64,000 bases of DNA from Actinoplanes xinjiangensis. Lineage in GTDB: Bacteria; Actinomycetota; Actinomycetes; Mycobacteriales; Micromonosporaceae. Below are positions 50,058 through 59,294 of this stretch, piece after piece. The translations under genes were made by a program, and so were the position numbers. The notes under the pieces are model-generated. The model was not told the DNA's origin and searched no databases. It saw nothing but the letters and a program-made list of their open reading frames with translations. Position 1 is the stretch's first letter. Each line of letters opens with the position of its first letter. Where the stretch lies: NCBI RefSeq assembly GCF_003148685.1, contig NZ_QGGR01000014.1:186001-250000 (forward strand). The letters are read 5' to 3'.

Positions 50058-52280
50058 ATGCGGCGGTTGTTGCGCGCGGCTCTGGCAGCGATCCTCGCCG
50101 CACTGCTGGTGGTGGCCTCCGGATTCGCGCCGGCGTCCGGCTGGGCGGCACCGAAGAAGAACCAGAGGTGTCCCGAGGTGCCCGGCGCCCCCTTCGACTG
50201 GTCGAACGTGCTCGACTCGGACTCCGACATCTTCGAGTTCCCCGCGGGCGCGACACCCCGGACCTTCGAATACCAGGATCCGGCCGGATGGCTGAGCTAC
50301 GAGTCCGAGCCCACCCTCGCCCAGATGCGCAAGATCGGCACGAAACACAAGAAGTACGATCCCTCGAAGGTCACCGACCCGACGCTCGCCCACGAGATCC
50401 GCCGCAAGCGCATGATCGCCCGCTGGTACAAGTACCAGGCCGGCAACGGCACCCTGACCTGGGAGCAGTGGCGCGACCGGTACATCCGCAACCAGTCCAA
50501 CGTCCACGAGGGCGAAGCCTTCGAGAACCTCGTGCGTGACCTTCTCGGGCTCAGCGGCAGCACCGGCTGGCGCAGCCAGGCCCGGGTACCGAAGAGCCCG
50601 GTCCGGCGCGACTGGGACTTCCTGATCCTGACCGTCCAGTGCCGGCTCGGCCTGGAGGTCAAGGCCGGCGCCAGCAAGATCAAGAAAAGCCAGCTCGATA
50701 AGGACGGTTCGGAGAACGAGCGGGAGAAGACGCTTCCCGAGTCCGAACGGGTCGCGAAGGTCCAAGTGGTGTCGGAACGGCCGACACGCGCGGAGGCGGC
50801 CGCGTTCAAGAGGGCGGGCGTCAAGGTGTTCGTGATCCAGGCGGAGGGAGTTCCGGTGCCACCACCGACCCCCGGAGCGAACCCGCCGGCCCCCGCCGGC
50901 CAGGCCGCGAAGCCGGATCCGCAGCCCAAGGACGACGGCGGTGGCGCCGAGGTGATGACCGCACCGGGTGAGGCCGCCTCGGACGGCGGCCTGGTTCGGG
51001 CGCTGGCCGGCGTTCCGGCCACGAAGGCGGAGGCGGAGGAGGACCGCAAGGTCAGCCGGGAACTCGCGGACGACTGGGCGGACCCCGAGGACATGCCCGA
51101 CGACACCGGGGGCATCGACTTCAGCACGCTCGAGTTGCGGTACATCGCGGATCCGACGGCCGGGGATGCCGGGCTGAAGTACTCGTTCTCGGCGGAGCCC
51201 ACGGCCGACGGGCAACTGTCGTGGGGTGGGCTGGCCGCGGCACAGCAGGCGTCGGACGCGTTCTTCGTGTGGATGGCCCTGCGGCCCGAGCACTTCTGGG
51301 TCAACCTGAACCCGAACGAGCCGGACCGGATCATCGAGGAACGGCTCGGCGCCACCGACGCCGGGCGGGTGCTGCTCGAGGCCGACCTCCAGATGAAGAA
51401 GACGGTGGCGAAGCTGATCCACCCGGACGCCACGGGCGGGCAGCGGTTCTGGGACTCGCTGCGCAACACCGACGACGAGCAGACGTGCCTGTCGTTCCGG
51501 CAGTGGATCGTGCCGGACACCGCCACCGTGCACGAACACGACGGCGGGCTCTACATCGTGGACGCGCCGCTGATCGTCAAGTCGGAGACCGAGTACTTCG
51601 ACGGTGGGGACGCCGCCGAGGGCGCCGCGGCGGGGTGCAGGCCGGGTGACGAGGCGACCGAGAAACACAACGCGGAGGTGTTCCGCAGCCAGATCCTGAC
51701 GAAGGTGCAGGAGGCGGTGAACACCGCCCCGGAGTACGCCGAGCTGCGCCGGGTCTACCTGAGCCGGGTGGCCGCCGAGTGGTACCGGCAGCGCAGCACG
51801 AACCGCAACACCGCGTTCGCCGACATCGTGAACAGCGGGGACGTGAGCCGGTGGCCGTCACGGACCGGGTGGAAGCCGCGGGAGGTGTTCGACAGGTACG
51901 TGAAGTCGTACACCGACGGCGAGTTCGACGTGACCCGCGAGACGGCCCTGGGCACCGTGATCGAGACCCACACCTACATCTACGGCGGGGTGGATTTCTC
52001 CCAGTCGCCGCGCAGCGAGGTGGGGGCCGCCGCGTTCGGCAGCCGGTGGGGTGGGCTGCCGTCGACGGTGGCGGACTCGATGGCCGGGACGGTCGAGGAC
52101 GACGGGCGGATCTGGCTCGGTGGCGCCTCGGCGGACCGGCCGACCGTGCCGTTCAAGGTGACGTCCGTGCTGACCTGGGCCGCGGGGGCGGTGATGGCGC
52201 TGCTGGTGGCGGCGTTGTTCGTACGATCGCTGTGGCGTCAGCAGCGGCGACGCCGGGAATGGCATGCGGCCCGGCGCTGA
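50058..52280 (+). CDS. Secreted, membrane-anchored protein with PD-(D/E)XK-like nuclease core
   Basis: 740-residue protein. Seen: signal peptide (RRLLRAALAAILAALLVVASGF, cleavage near 30), an N-terminal region whose segment at residues 150-204 has the layout of a restriction-endonuclease-fold core: acidic helix (VHEGEAFENLVRDLLGL), then Asp in RRDWDFLIL and a Glu-x-Lys in GLEVKAGASKI (E200, K202). A Pro/Ala-rich linker (about 275-330) leads to a long domain of unknown family (YIADPTAGDAG..., AFFVWMALRPEHFWVNLNPNEPDRIIEERLG) and a single C-terminal membrane helix (about 705-725) with a basic tail. ATG at 50058 preceded by GAGGTGG. Nuclease function is a structural inference only. Confidence 0.7.
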   Translation: MRRLLRAALAAILAALLVVASGFAPASGWAAPKKNQRCPEVPGAPFDWSNVLDSDSDIFEFPAGATPRTFEYQDPAGWLSYESEPTLAQMRKIGTKHKKYDPSKVTDPTLAHEIRRKRMIARWYKYQAGNGTLTWEQWRDRYIRNQSNVHEGEAFENLVRDLLGLSGSTGWRSQARVPKSPVRRDWDFLILTVQCRLGLEVKAGASKIKKSQLDKDGSENEREKTLPESERVAKVQVVSERPTRAEAAAFKRAGVKVFVIQAEGVPVPPPTPGANPPAPAGQAAKPDPQPKDDGGGAEVMTAPGEAASDGGLVRALAGVPATKAEAEEDRKVSRELADDWADPEDMPDDTGGIDFSTLELRYIADPTAGDAGLKYSFSAEPTADGQLSWGGLAAAQQASDAFFVWMALRPEHFWVNLNPNEPDRIIEERLGATDAGRVLLEADLQMKKTVAKLIHPDATGGQRFWDSLRNTDDEQTCLSFRQWIVPDTATVHEHDGGLYIVDAPLIVKSETEYFDGGDAAEGAAAGCRPGDEATEKHNAEVFRSQILTKVQEAVNTAPEYAELRRVYLSRVAAEWYRQRSTNRNTAFADIVNSGDVSRWPSRTGWKPREVFDRYVKSYTDGEFDVTRETALGTVIETHTYIYGGVDFSQSPRSEVGAAAFGSRWGGLPSTVADSMAGTVEDDGRIWLGGASADRPTVPFKVTSVLTWAAGAVMALLVAALFVRSLWRQQRRRREWHAARR

Positions 52281-52308
52281 CCGCGCCGGACCGCACACAC
52301 CGGGTCTC

Positions 52309-53100
52309 TCAGGCCGCGGCCGCGACCTTCCGCTTCGACCGCGAGCGGAGGTTGGCGACGACCGCGAACAGCACGCCGGCCGCGAAGATCATCGTGCCCA
52401 TGACGTTGACCTGCGGCGGCAGGCCGACACGGGTGGCACCCCAGATCCACAGCGGGAACGTCTCGGTGGTTCCCGCGGTGAAGTTGGTGATCACGAAGTC
52501 GTCGATGGAGAGCGCGAACGCGAGCATCACGCCGGACGCCACGGCCGGCAGGATGATCGGGAAGATCACCTTCCAGAAGGTGGACCAGCCGGTCGCCCCC
52601 AGGTCGGCGGCCGCCTCCTCCAGGGACCGGTCCAGGGTCATCACCCGGGCCCGGACCACGATCGCGACGAACGAGACCGAGAACATCACGTGGGCGATCG
52701 TGATCGTCACGACGCCGGGGCTGACCCCCATCGAGACGAACAGGCTCAGCAGCGACGAGCCCATCACCAGCTCGGGCGAGGAGATCGCGGCGAACATCAG
52801 CAGGTTGAGGCCGCCGGACCCGCGGAAGCGGAAGCGGCCCAGCGCATAGCCGATGCCGGTGCCCAGCGCGCCGGCGATCAGCGCGGTGAGCACCGCGACG
52901 ATCAGCGACGTCACCAGGGCCTCGGTGAGCGCTTCGAGGGCGAACACGTCCTTGTACCACTTGAACGTGAAACCCTGCCAGGTCTGGTTGTACCGGCCGC
53001 TCGGGTTGTTGAACCCGAACAGGATCATCACCGAGATCGGCAGGATCAGCCAGGCGATCAGCACCCAGGTGTAGATGTGCAGGACGCGCCGGCCGTTCAT
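52309..53100 (-). CDS. potC: Spermidine/putrescine ABC transporter permease
   Basis: 263-residue permease. Seen: MalG/PotC-type start (HIYTWVLIAWLILPISVMILFGFN), the PotC EAA loop (SLEEAAADLGATGWSTFWKVIFPIILPAVASGVMLAFALSIDDFVITNF). The IDDFVIT motif is strongly PotC-like. ATG at 53100 overlaps the PotB stop. Last gene of the Pot operon. Confidence 0.93.
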   Translation of the reverse strand: MNGRRVLHIYTWVLIAWLILPISVMILFGFNNPSGRYNQTWQGFTFKWYKDVFALEALTEALVTSLIVAVLTALIAGALGTGIGYALGRFRFRGSGGLNLLMFAAISSPELVMGSSLLSLFVSMGVSPGVVTITIAHVMFSVSFVAIVVRARVMTLDRSLEEAAADLGATGWSTFWKVIFPIILPAVASGVMLAFALSIDDFVITNFTAGTTETFPLWIWGATRVGLPPQVNVMGTMIFAAGVLFAVVANLRSRSKRKVAAAA

Positions 53101-53960
53101 CGCGCCGCCACCTTCATGACGTCCTCGGTGCCCAGCATCCGGGCGTAGGAGAAGACCCCGATCAGGAGCACCGCCATCAGGGTGAACGACAGCGCCGACG
53201 CCGACGGGTAATCGGAGTTGGACAGGAACTTGGCCTGGATGACCTGGCCGATCATGGTGGTCTCCGAACTGCCGAGCAGCTCCGAGTTGACGTAGTCGGA
53301 GCTGGCCGGCACGAAGGTCATCAGCACGCCGGCGAAGACGCCCGGCAGCGCCAGCGGGAAGATCACCTTGCGGAACGAGGTCATCGGGGAGGCGTACAGG
53401 TCCCGGGCCGCCTCGACCACCCGCGGGTCGATGCGTTCCAGGGCCACGTAGATCGGCAGCACCATGAACGGCAGGAAGCTGTACACCAGCCCGGCGATGA
53501 CCGCGCCGGACGTGCCGAGCACGTTGAAGCCGTCCGGGAGGATGCCGGCGGCCTTCAACGGATGCAGCAGCACGCCGTCGTCGGTGAGCAGCATCCGCCA
53601 CGAGATCGTGCGCAGCACGAACGACACGAAGAACGGCAGCATGATCAGGAACAGGTACGTCGCCTTCCTACGGCCCCCGTAGAAGGCGATCCAGTAGGCG
53701 ACCGGGAACGCCAGCACGATCAGGATGATCGACGTGATGGCGCCGTACACCAGCGAGCGGATCAACTGGGTCTGATAGTCCGCCAGCGACTCCGTGTAGT
53801 TCTGCCAGTGGCCGGTGAACACGAAGCCGTTGACGACGTCGCCCTCCTGCAGCGACAACGACAGCATGGTGACCATCGGCACCGCGAAGAACAGCAGGAG
53901 CCACAGCCCGCCGGGCAGGACGAGCAGATAGGGCGCGAGTGTACGTTTCACCCGGTCCAT
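53097..53960 (-). CDS. potB: Spermidine/putrescine ABC transporter permease
   Basis: 287-residue permease with a PotB-type opening (APYLLVLPGGLWLLLFFAVPMVTMLSLSLQ), hydrophobic helices and EAA loop (DPRVVEAARDLYASPMTSFRKVIFPLALPGVFAGVLMTFVPASSDYVNSELLG). Forms the channel with PotC. ATG at 53960, 3 bp after the PotD stop. Confidence 0.93.
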   Translation of the reverse strand: MDRVKRTLAPYLLVLPGGLWLLLFFAVPMVTMLSLSLQEGDVVNGFVFTGHWQNYTESLADYQTQLIRSLVYGAITSIILIVLAFPVAYWIAFYGGRRKATYLFLIMLPFFVSFVLRTISWRMLLTDDGVLLHPLKAAGILPDGFNVLGTSGAVIAGLVYSFLPFMVLPIYVALERIDPRVVEAARDLYASPMTSFRKVIFPLALPGVFAGVLMTFVPASSDYVNSELLGSSETTMIGQVIQAKFLSNSDYPSASALSFTLMAVLLIGVFSYARMLGTEDVMKVAAR

Positions 53961-53963
53961 GGG

Positions 53964-55214
53964 TTACCCGAGCACGATCGGCTGGAACACCCGCTCGAAG
54001 TCGTTCTTCTCCTCCGCGGTGTTGAAGTTGACGTAGTAGTGCAGCCGCTTGTACTCGGCGTCACCCGGGAAGACGAGCGGGCTGTCGGCGACCGAGAGCA
54101 GGAAGTCCCTGTCCTCACCGGACGCGGCGGCCGCGTGCTTCTTCATCTGGGCCTGGGCGCCGGGCACCGGGCACACGTAGTTGATGTACTCGGCGAGCGT
54201 GGTGGCATTGTCCAGCTCGTACAGGAAGTCCATCAGCGTGATCGCGTCGACCGGGTTCGCGGCGGTGACCGGGATGGCCATGTTGTCGGTCCAGATGGTG
54301 CCGCCCTCGGACGGGATCACGAACTTGAAGTTCGTGCCGTCCGAGACGTTCTTCTGGAAGATGTCACCGGACCAGGCCTGGGTGATCCAGACCTCGCCCT
54401 TGCCGAGCGCATCGACGTAGCTCTGGTCGTAGTAGTTGCGGACGATGTCGCCGTCCTTCTGCTCCTTGAGCTTGGCGGCCGCCGCCTTCCACGAGGTCTC
54501 GTCCGACTTGGACGGGTCGAGGCCGGCCGCGAGCAGGCCGAAGTTGGCCAGCTCCTGGAGGTCCTTGAACATGCCGACCTTGCCCTTGTACTTCGGGTTC
54601 CACAGGTCGGCGAGGCTGGTGACCGGTTCCTTGATCTTGGACGGGTCGTACGCGATGCCGGTGATGCCGGACGCGTACGGGATGCTGAAGACGTTGCCCG
54701 GGTCGTACGAGGAGGTGGCGTACGACTTGGCCGCGTTGGCGGCGTAGTTGGGCAGCTTCGAGTGGTCCAGCGGAGCGAGGAAGCCGGAGTCGCGGAACTG
54801 GCCGAACTGGACCGAGTTGGTGATGACCATCAGGTCGTACCCGATCGACTGCCCGGCCGACAGCTGCGGCTGGACCTTGGCGAACCAGGGGCCCATCTCC
54901 TGGATGACCTCGTCGTAGGTGACCTGAATGCCGGTCTTCTGGGTGAACTTCTTGAGCTCCGGCTTCTTCGGGTCCATGTAGAGCGGCCAGTTGGCGAAGT
55001 CCAGCTTGCCGGACTGGGTCTTGCCGCTCCAGAACTTCGCGACGGCGTCGGGGGCAATACTGGCCTGCGGCTTGCCCTTGCCCTCCACGCCACACGCGGC
55101 GAGGAAGGCGCCCATCGCCGACAACCCGCCGAGGCGCAACGCGTCACGGCGACCGAGCCGCGACTGCGTCATGCCTCGCAGGAGGGAGGGGCTCGGCTTA
55201 TCGGTGGGGTACAT
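53964..55214 (-). CDS. potD: Spermidine/putrescine-binding lipoprotein
   Basis: 416-residue extracytoplasmic binding protein. Seen: twin-arginine-like signal (GRRDALRLGG) with lipobox LAAC (Cys about 41), then the PotD pattern (LDFANWPLYMD, VTYDEVIQEMG, YDLMVITNSVQ, IPYASGITGIAYD, SEGGTIWTDNMAIP). Delivers polyamines to PotBC. ATG overlaps the PotA stop by one base. Confidence 0.92.
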   Translation of the reverse strand: MYPTDKPSPSLLRGMTQSRLGRRDALRLGGLSAMGAFLAACGVEGKGKPQASIAPDAVAKFWSGKTQSGKLDFANWPLYMDPKKPELKKFTQKTGIQVTYDEVIQEMGPWFAKVQPQLSAGQSIGYDLMVITNSVQFGQFRDSGFLAPLDHSKLPNYAANAAKSYATSSYDPGNVFSIPYASGITGIAYDPSKIKEPVTSLADLWNPKYKGKVGMFKDLQELANFGLLAAGLDPSKSDETSWKAAAAKLKEQKDGDIVRNYYDQSYVDALGKGEVWITQAWSGDIFQKNVSDGTNFKFVIPSEGGTIWTDNMAIPVTAANPVDAITLMDFLYELDNATTLAEYINYVCPVPGAQAQMKKHAAAASGEDRDFLLSVADSPLVFPGDAEYKRLHYYVNFNTAEEKNDFERVFQPIVLG

Positions 55215-56338
55215 CAGACTCCGATCGGGTACGAGTGCTGCGGGGCCCAGGTGAGGAAGACGCGCTCGCCACGAGACGCGACGTCCTCTGCATCGTGAGC
55301 ATTCTGATCGAACACCACGAAGTCGCTTCCAGCGGTGGTCGCCACTGTGTAATTCGTCGAGGTCCCGTGATAGACGACCTCGGTGACGGTGCCGGAAAGG
55401 AGGCTCCCGTTGACGTTGCCGGGCAGTGTCCGGTGCAGGTCGATCTTCTCCGGCCGGACCGAGACCTCGATGTCGCGGCCCACGGCGACACCGGCCGGTA
55501 CGGGTACCACGACGCGCTCGCCGGGTCCCTTCTCGAGGACCGCGTAGCCCTGATCGGACCAGCTGACGCGGCCGTCGATGATGTTGGAGGTGCCGATGAA
55601 GCCGGCCACGAACCGGGTGGCCGGGCGCTCGTAGATGTCCCGCGGCGAGCCGAGCTGCTCGATCAGGCCGCTGTTCATCACGGCGATACGGTCGCTCATG
55701 GTGAGCGCCTCGCCCTGGTCGTGGGTGACATAGACGAAGGTGATGCCGACCTCGCGCTGGATGCGCTTGAGCTCGATCTGCATCTGCTGGCGCAGCTTGA
55801 GGTCCAGTGCGCCGAGCGGCTCGTCGAGCAGCAGCGCCCGCGGGTGGTTGACCAGCGCCCGGGCCAGCGCGACCCGCTGCTGCTGGCCGCCGGACATCTC
55901 CCTGGGCTGGCGGCGCTCCATGCCGGTCAGCGAGACGATCTCGAGCATCTCACCGACACGCCGCTTGATGTCGCTCTTGCCGACCTTCTTGCGTTCGAGG
56001 CCGAACGCCACGTTCTGCTGCACGGTCAGGTGCGGGAACAGTGCGTACGACTGGAAGACCATGTTGACGTCACGCTTGTTCGGCGCGACGCCGGTCACGT
56101 CCTTACCGGCGAGGAACACCTTGCCGGCGGTCGGGTCCTCGAAGCCCGCGATCATCCGCATCGTGGTGGTCTTGCCACAGCCGGATGGGCCGAGCAGCGA
56201 GAAGAACTCCCCCTGTGCGATCGCCAGGTCCAGACTCTTGACGGCGGGCACCGCCTCACCGTGCGACAGGTAGTCCTTGCGCACGCTGGCGAACTCGATC
56301 GCCGGCTGTGCGGTCGGCGTGGAGGGGGAACTGGTCAT
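55214..56338 (-). CDS. potA: Spermidine/putrescine ABC transporter ATPase
   Basis: 374-residue ATPase. Seen: Walker A LLGPSGCGKTTTMRMIAGFEDP, Q loop FQSYALFPHLTV, signature EMSGGQQQRVALARALV, Walker B ALLLDEPLGALD, switch His in YVTHDQGEALT, and a C-terminal TOBE-type beta domain. First gene of PotADBC, 3 bp after the upstream aldehyde dehydrogenase, so the importer is cotranscribed with a polyamine catabolic enzyme. Confidence 0.94.
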   Translation of the reverse strand: MTSSPSTPTAQPAIEFASVRKDYLSHGEAVPAVKSLDLAIAQGEFFSLLGPSGCGKTTTMRMIAGFEDPTAGKVFLAGKDVTGVAPNKRDVNMVFQSYALFPHLTVQQNVAFGLERKKVGKSDIKRRVGEMLEIVSLTGMERRQPREMSGGQQQRVALARALVNHPRALLLDEPLGALDLKLRQQMQIELKRIQREVGITFVYVTHDQGEALTMSDRIAVMNSGLIEQLGSPRDIYERPATRFVAGFIGTSNIIDGRVSWSDQGYAVLEKGPGERVVVPVPAGVAVGRDIEVSVRPEKIDLHRTLPGNVNGSLLSGTVTEVVYHGTSTNYTVATTAGSDFVVFDQNAHDAEDVASRGERVFLTWAPQHSYPIGV

Positions 56339-56341
56339 CTA

Positions 56342-57793
56342 TCACCTCTGCGCGGGGGTGCCATTGAAGCTCATCACGTGCTTGATACGGGTGTATTCCT
56401 CGAACCCGTACATCGAGAGATCCTTGCCGTAACCGGAGTGACCGTAGCCGCCGTGCGGCATCTCGGAGACGAAGGGTAGGTGCGTGTTGATCCAGACCGC
56501 GCCGAAGTCCAGCCGGCGGGACACCCGCATGGCCCGGCCGTGGTTCTCGGTCCAGACGCTGGCGCTCAGCCCGAACCGCACGTCGTTGGCCCAGCGGACG
56601 GCCTGGTCCTCGTCGGTGAAGCTCTGCACGGTGACGACCGGGCCGAAGATCTCGTCCTGGATCATCTCGTCCCGCTGGCGCAGGCCGGCCACGACGGTCG
56701 GCGCGAAGAAGTAGCCGCGGTCGCCGACGCGGTGCCCACCGGTGACGACCTCGGCGTGGTCGGGGGTGCGGTGCAGGAAGCCGGTGACCCGGTCCAGCTG
56801 GTTCGCGTTGTTGACCGGGCCGAAGAAGGCGTCCGGGTCACTGGGCGCGCCGACCCTGGTCGCCCTGGCCGCCTCGGCGAGCGCCGCGGTGAAGTCGGCG
56901 GCGATCCGCTCGTGCACCAGGACCCGGGTGGCGGCGGTGCAGTCCTGACCGGCGTTGAAGTAGCCGGCGCCGGCGACCGCGGCAGCGGTGGCGGCGATGT
57001 CGACGTCGTCGAAGACCACGACCGGCGCCTTGCCGCCCAGCTCCAGGTGCACCCGCTTGAGATCGGGGGCGGCCGCCGAGGCGACCTCCATGCCGGCCCG
57101 GGTGGAGCCGGTGATCGACACGAACTGCGGCGTCGGGTGCGTGACCAGGGCGCGGCCGGTGTCCCGGTCACCGCAGACGACGTTGAGCACACCCGGCGGC
57201 AGGAACTCGCCCGCGATCTCCGCCAGCAGCAGCGTGCTGACCGGGGTCGTGTCCGACGGCTTGAGCACCACCGAGTTGCCGGCCGCGATGGCGGGAGCGA
57301 ACTTCCACACCCCCATCACCATCGGATAGTTCCACGGGGTGATCTGGGCGCAGACGCCGATCGGCTCACGGCGTACGAAAGAGGTGTGGTCCCGCAGGTA
57401 CTCCCCCGCGGCCTTACCCTCCAGGACCCGCGCCGCGCCGGCGAAGAAGCGCAGTTCGTCGAGGATCGGGCCCATCTCCTCGGCGCGGGTCGCCTCCACC
57501 GGTTTGCCGGTGTTGCGGACCTCGGCCGCGATGATCTCGTCCGCGCGTGCCTCGACCGCGTCGGCGATCCGCAGCAGCGCCCGCTGCCGCTCGGCCGGGG
57601 TGCTGTCCCGCCAGACCTCGAAACCCTCCGCGGCGGCGGCCACCGCCTTCTCGACGTCCCGCACCGAGGAGACCGGGGCCTGTGCGTACGTCTCCCCGGT
57701 GCTGGGGTCGATCACCGGGGACGTGACGCCGTCCTCGGTACCGGTGCAGGCCCCGGCGACGAAGTTGCGCAGCACGGGAACAGAGGTGCTCAC
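56342..57793 (-). CDS. Gamma-aminobutyraldehyde dehydrogenase-type aldehyde dehydrogenase (paralogue)
   Basis: 483-residue aldehyde dehydrogenase closely related to the enzyme at 40132-41568: shared blocks IDPSTGE..YAQAPVSSVRDVEKAV, NTGKPVEATRAEEMGPILDELRFFAGAARVLEG, catalytic Glu in HLELGGKAPVVV and Cys in YFNAGQDCTAATRVLVH. Likely oxidises aminobutanal from putrescine. GTG start at 57793. Cotranscribed with PotA, and separated by 153 bp from the upstream aminotransferase gene. Confidence 0.92.
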   Translation of the reverse strand: MSTSVPVLRNFVAGACTGTEDGVTSPVIDPSTGETYAQAPVSSVRDVEKAVAAAAEGFEVWRDSTPAERQRALLRIADAVEARADEIIAAEVRNTGKPVEATRAEEMGPILDELRFFAGAARVLEGKAAGEYLRDHTSFVRREPIGVCAQITPWNYPMVMGVWKFAPAIAAGNSVVLKPSDTTPVSTLLLAEIAGEFLPPGVLNVVCGDRDTGRALVTHPTPQFVSITGSTRAGMEVASAAAPDLKRVHLELGGKAPVVVFDDVDIAATAAAVAGAGYFNAGQDCTAATRVLVHERIAADFTAALAEAARATRVGAPSDPDAFFGPVNNANQLDRVTGFLHRTPDHAEVVTGGHRVGDRGYFFAPTVVAGLRQRDEMIQDEIFGPVVTVQSFTDEDQAVRWANDVRFGLSASVWTENHGRAMRVSRRLDFGAVWINTHLPFVSEMPHGGYGHSGYGKDLSMYGFEEYTRIKHVMSFNGTPAQR

Positions 57794-57946
57794 AGGGATT
57801 TGGCCTTCCGGTGTAGGGCGTTCTCACCCGGACTGGAGGGACCTTGTCACACCGGCGAGTGAGCTAGCAAGGGAATCCGAAGTAATTTCCAAAGCCGAAA
57901 CGGAATCAGAAGATCCGACCCCGTTTCAGCAACGTAATCCGGGGTT

Positions 57947-59284
57947 TTATGCGGTGAATCCGTCGGCCACCGTGAGTGCCTCGTCGATGATCTCCAGGCC
58001 CTCGCGGAGCTCCTCCGCGGTGATCGTGCACGGCGGCACGACGTGGAGCCGGTTGAAGTGGACGAAGGGCCACAGGCCCCGCTCCTTGCAGGCCGCGGCG
58101 ACCGCGTTCATCGGTGCGGCGGCGGGCCCGGCGGCGTTGAACGGTACCAGAGGGTCCCTGGTGTCCTGATTCGTGACCAGCTCGATCGCCCAGAACACGC
58201 CCAGGCCGCGAACGTCGCCGACGCTCGGGTGCCGGGCCTTCATCGAGGCGAGCGCGGGGCCGATGATGTCGTCACCGAGCGCGCGGGCGTGCTCGACGAT
58301 CCCCTCGTCCTTGAAGATCTGCATGCTGGCCACCGCCGAGGCGCAGGCCAGCGGGTGCCCGGAGTAGGTGAGACCGCCCGGGAACGCCCGCTCGCGGAAC
58401 GTCTCGGCGATCTCGTCGGAGATCACCACGCCACCCAGCGGCAGGTAGCCGGAGTTGACGCCCTTGGCGAAGGTGATCAGGTCGGGGGCGACACCCCAGC
58501 GGTCCACCGCGAACCACTCGCCGCACCGGCCGAAGCCCGCCATCACCTCGTCGGCGATGAAGACGATGCCGAACTCGTCGCAGATCTCCCGTACGCCGGC
58601 CAGATAGCCGGGCGGCGGGACCAGGATGCCGTTGGTGCCGACGACGGTTTCGAGGAGGATCGCGGCGACGGTGGCCGGGCCCTCGAAGACGATCGTGTCG
58701 CGCAGGTGCTGGAGAGCGCGGCGGCTCTCCTCCGCCTCGTTCTGCGCATAAAACGGCGACCGGTAGGGGTACGGCCCCCAGAAGTGCACGACACCGATGG
58801 CCACCGGCTCGTTCGGCCAGCGCCGCGGGTCGCCGGTCGCGGTGATCGCGGTGGCGGTCGAGCCGTGATAGCTGCGGTAGGTGGCGAGCACCTTGTGCCG
58901 GCCGGTGTGCAGCCGCGCCATCCGGATCGCGTTCTCGTTCGCCTCGGCGCCGCCGTTGGTGAAGAACACCTTGTTCAGGTCGGCCGGGGCGATCTCGGCG
59001 ATCATCCGGGCCGCCTCGCCGCGCTTGTCGTTGGCGAAGGCCGGCGCGATGGTGGCGAGCCGGCCGGCCTGCTCCTGGATGGCGGCGATCAGGCGGGGAT
59101 GCTGGTGCCCGATGTTGATGTTGACCAGCTGGGACGAGAAGTCGAGGTACTTCTTGCCGGTGTAGTCCCAGATGTGACTGCCCAGCGCCTTCTCGATCGG
59201 CAGCGGGTCGATCAGGCCCTGCGCGGACCAGGAGTGGAAGACGTGCGCGCGGTCGTCGGCGCGCACCTGCGATTCAGTGCTCAC
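57947..59284 (-). CDS. Class III aminotransferase (polyamine/beta-alanine-pyruvate type)
   Basis: 445-residue PLP aminotransferase. Seen: LVNINIGHQHPRLIAAIQEQ, FFTNGGAEANENAIRMARLHTGRHKVLATYRSYHGSTATAI, PLP-Asp in IVFIADEVMAGFGRCGEWFAVD, catalytic Lys in DLITFAKGVNSGYLPLGGVVIS. The family acts on putrescine, beta-alanine or similar omega-amines with pyruvate. With MmsA next door, a route via beta-alanine or malonate semialdehyde is plausible. GTG at 59284 preceded by GAGGA; starts 10 bp after the MmsA stop. Confidence 0.92.
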   Translation of the reverse strand: MSTESQVRADDRAHVFHSWSAQGLIDPLPIEKALGSHIWDYTGKKYLDFSSQLVNINIGHQHPRLIAAIQEQAGRLATIAPAFANDKRGEAARMIAEIAPADLNKVFFTNGGAEANENAIRMARLHTGRHKVLATYRSYHGSTATAITATGDPRRWPNEPVAIGVVHFWGPYPYRSPFYAQNEAEESRRALQHLRDTIVFEGPATVAAILLETVVGTNGILVPPPGYLAGVREICDEFGIVFIADEVMAGFGRCGEWFAVDRWGVAPDLITFAKGVNSGYLPLGGVVISDEIAETFRERAFPGGLTYSGHPLACASAVASMQIFKDEGIVEHARALGDDIIGPALASMKARHPSVGDVRGLGVFWAIELVTNQDTRDPLVPFNAAGPAAAPMNAVAAACKERGLWPFVHFNRLHVVPPCTITAEELREGLEIIDEALTVADGFTA

Positions 59285-59294
59285 GAATTCATCC

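Noticed and set aside
57794..57946. Third copy of the shared polyamine promoter element before the second dehydrogenase
   Set aside because: Only short pieces such as GGAAAT and CGGATTC match on the minus strand, without the order and spacing of copies A and B.
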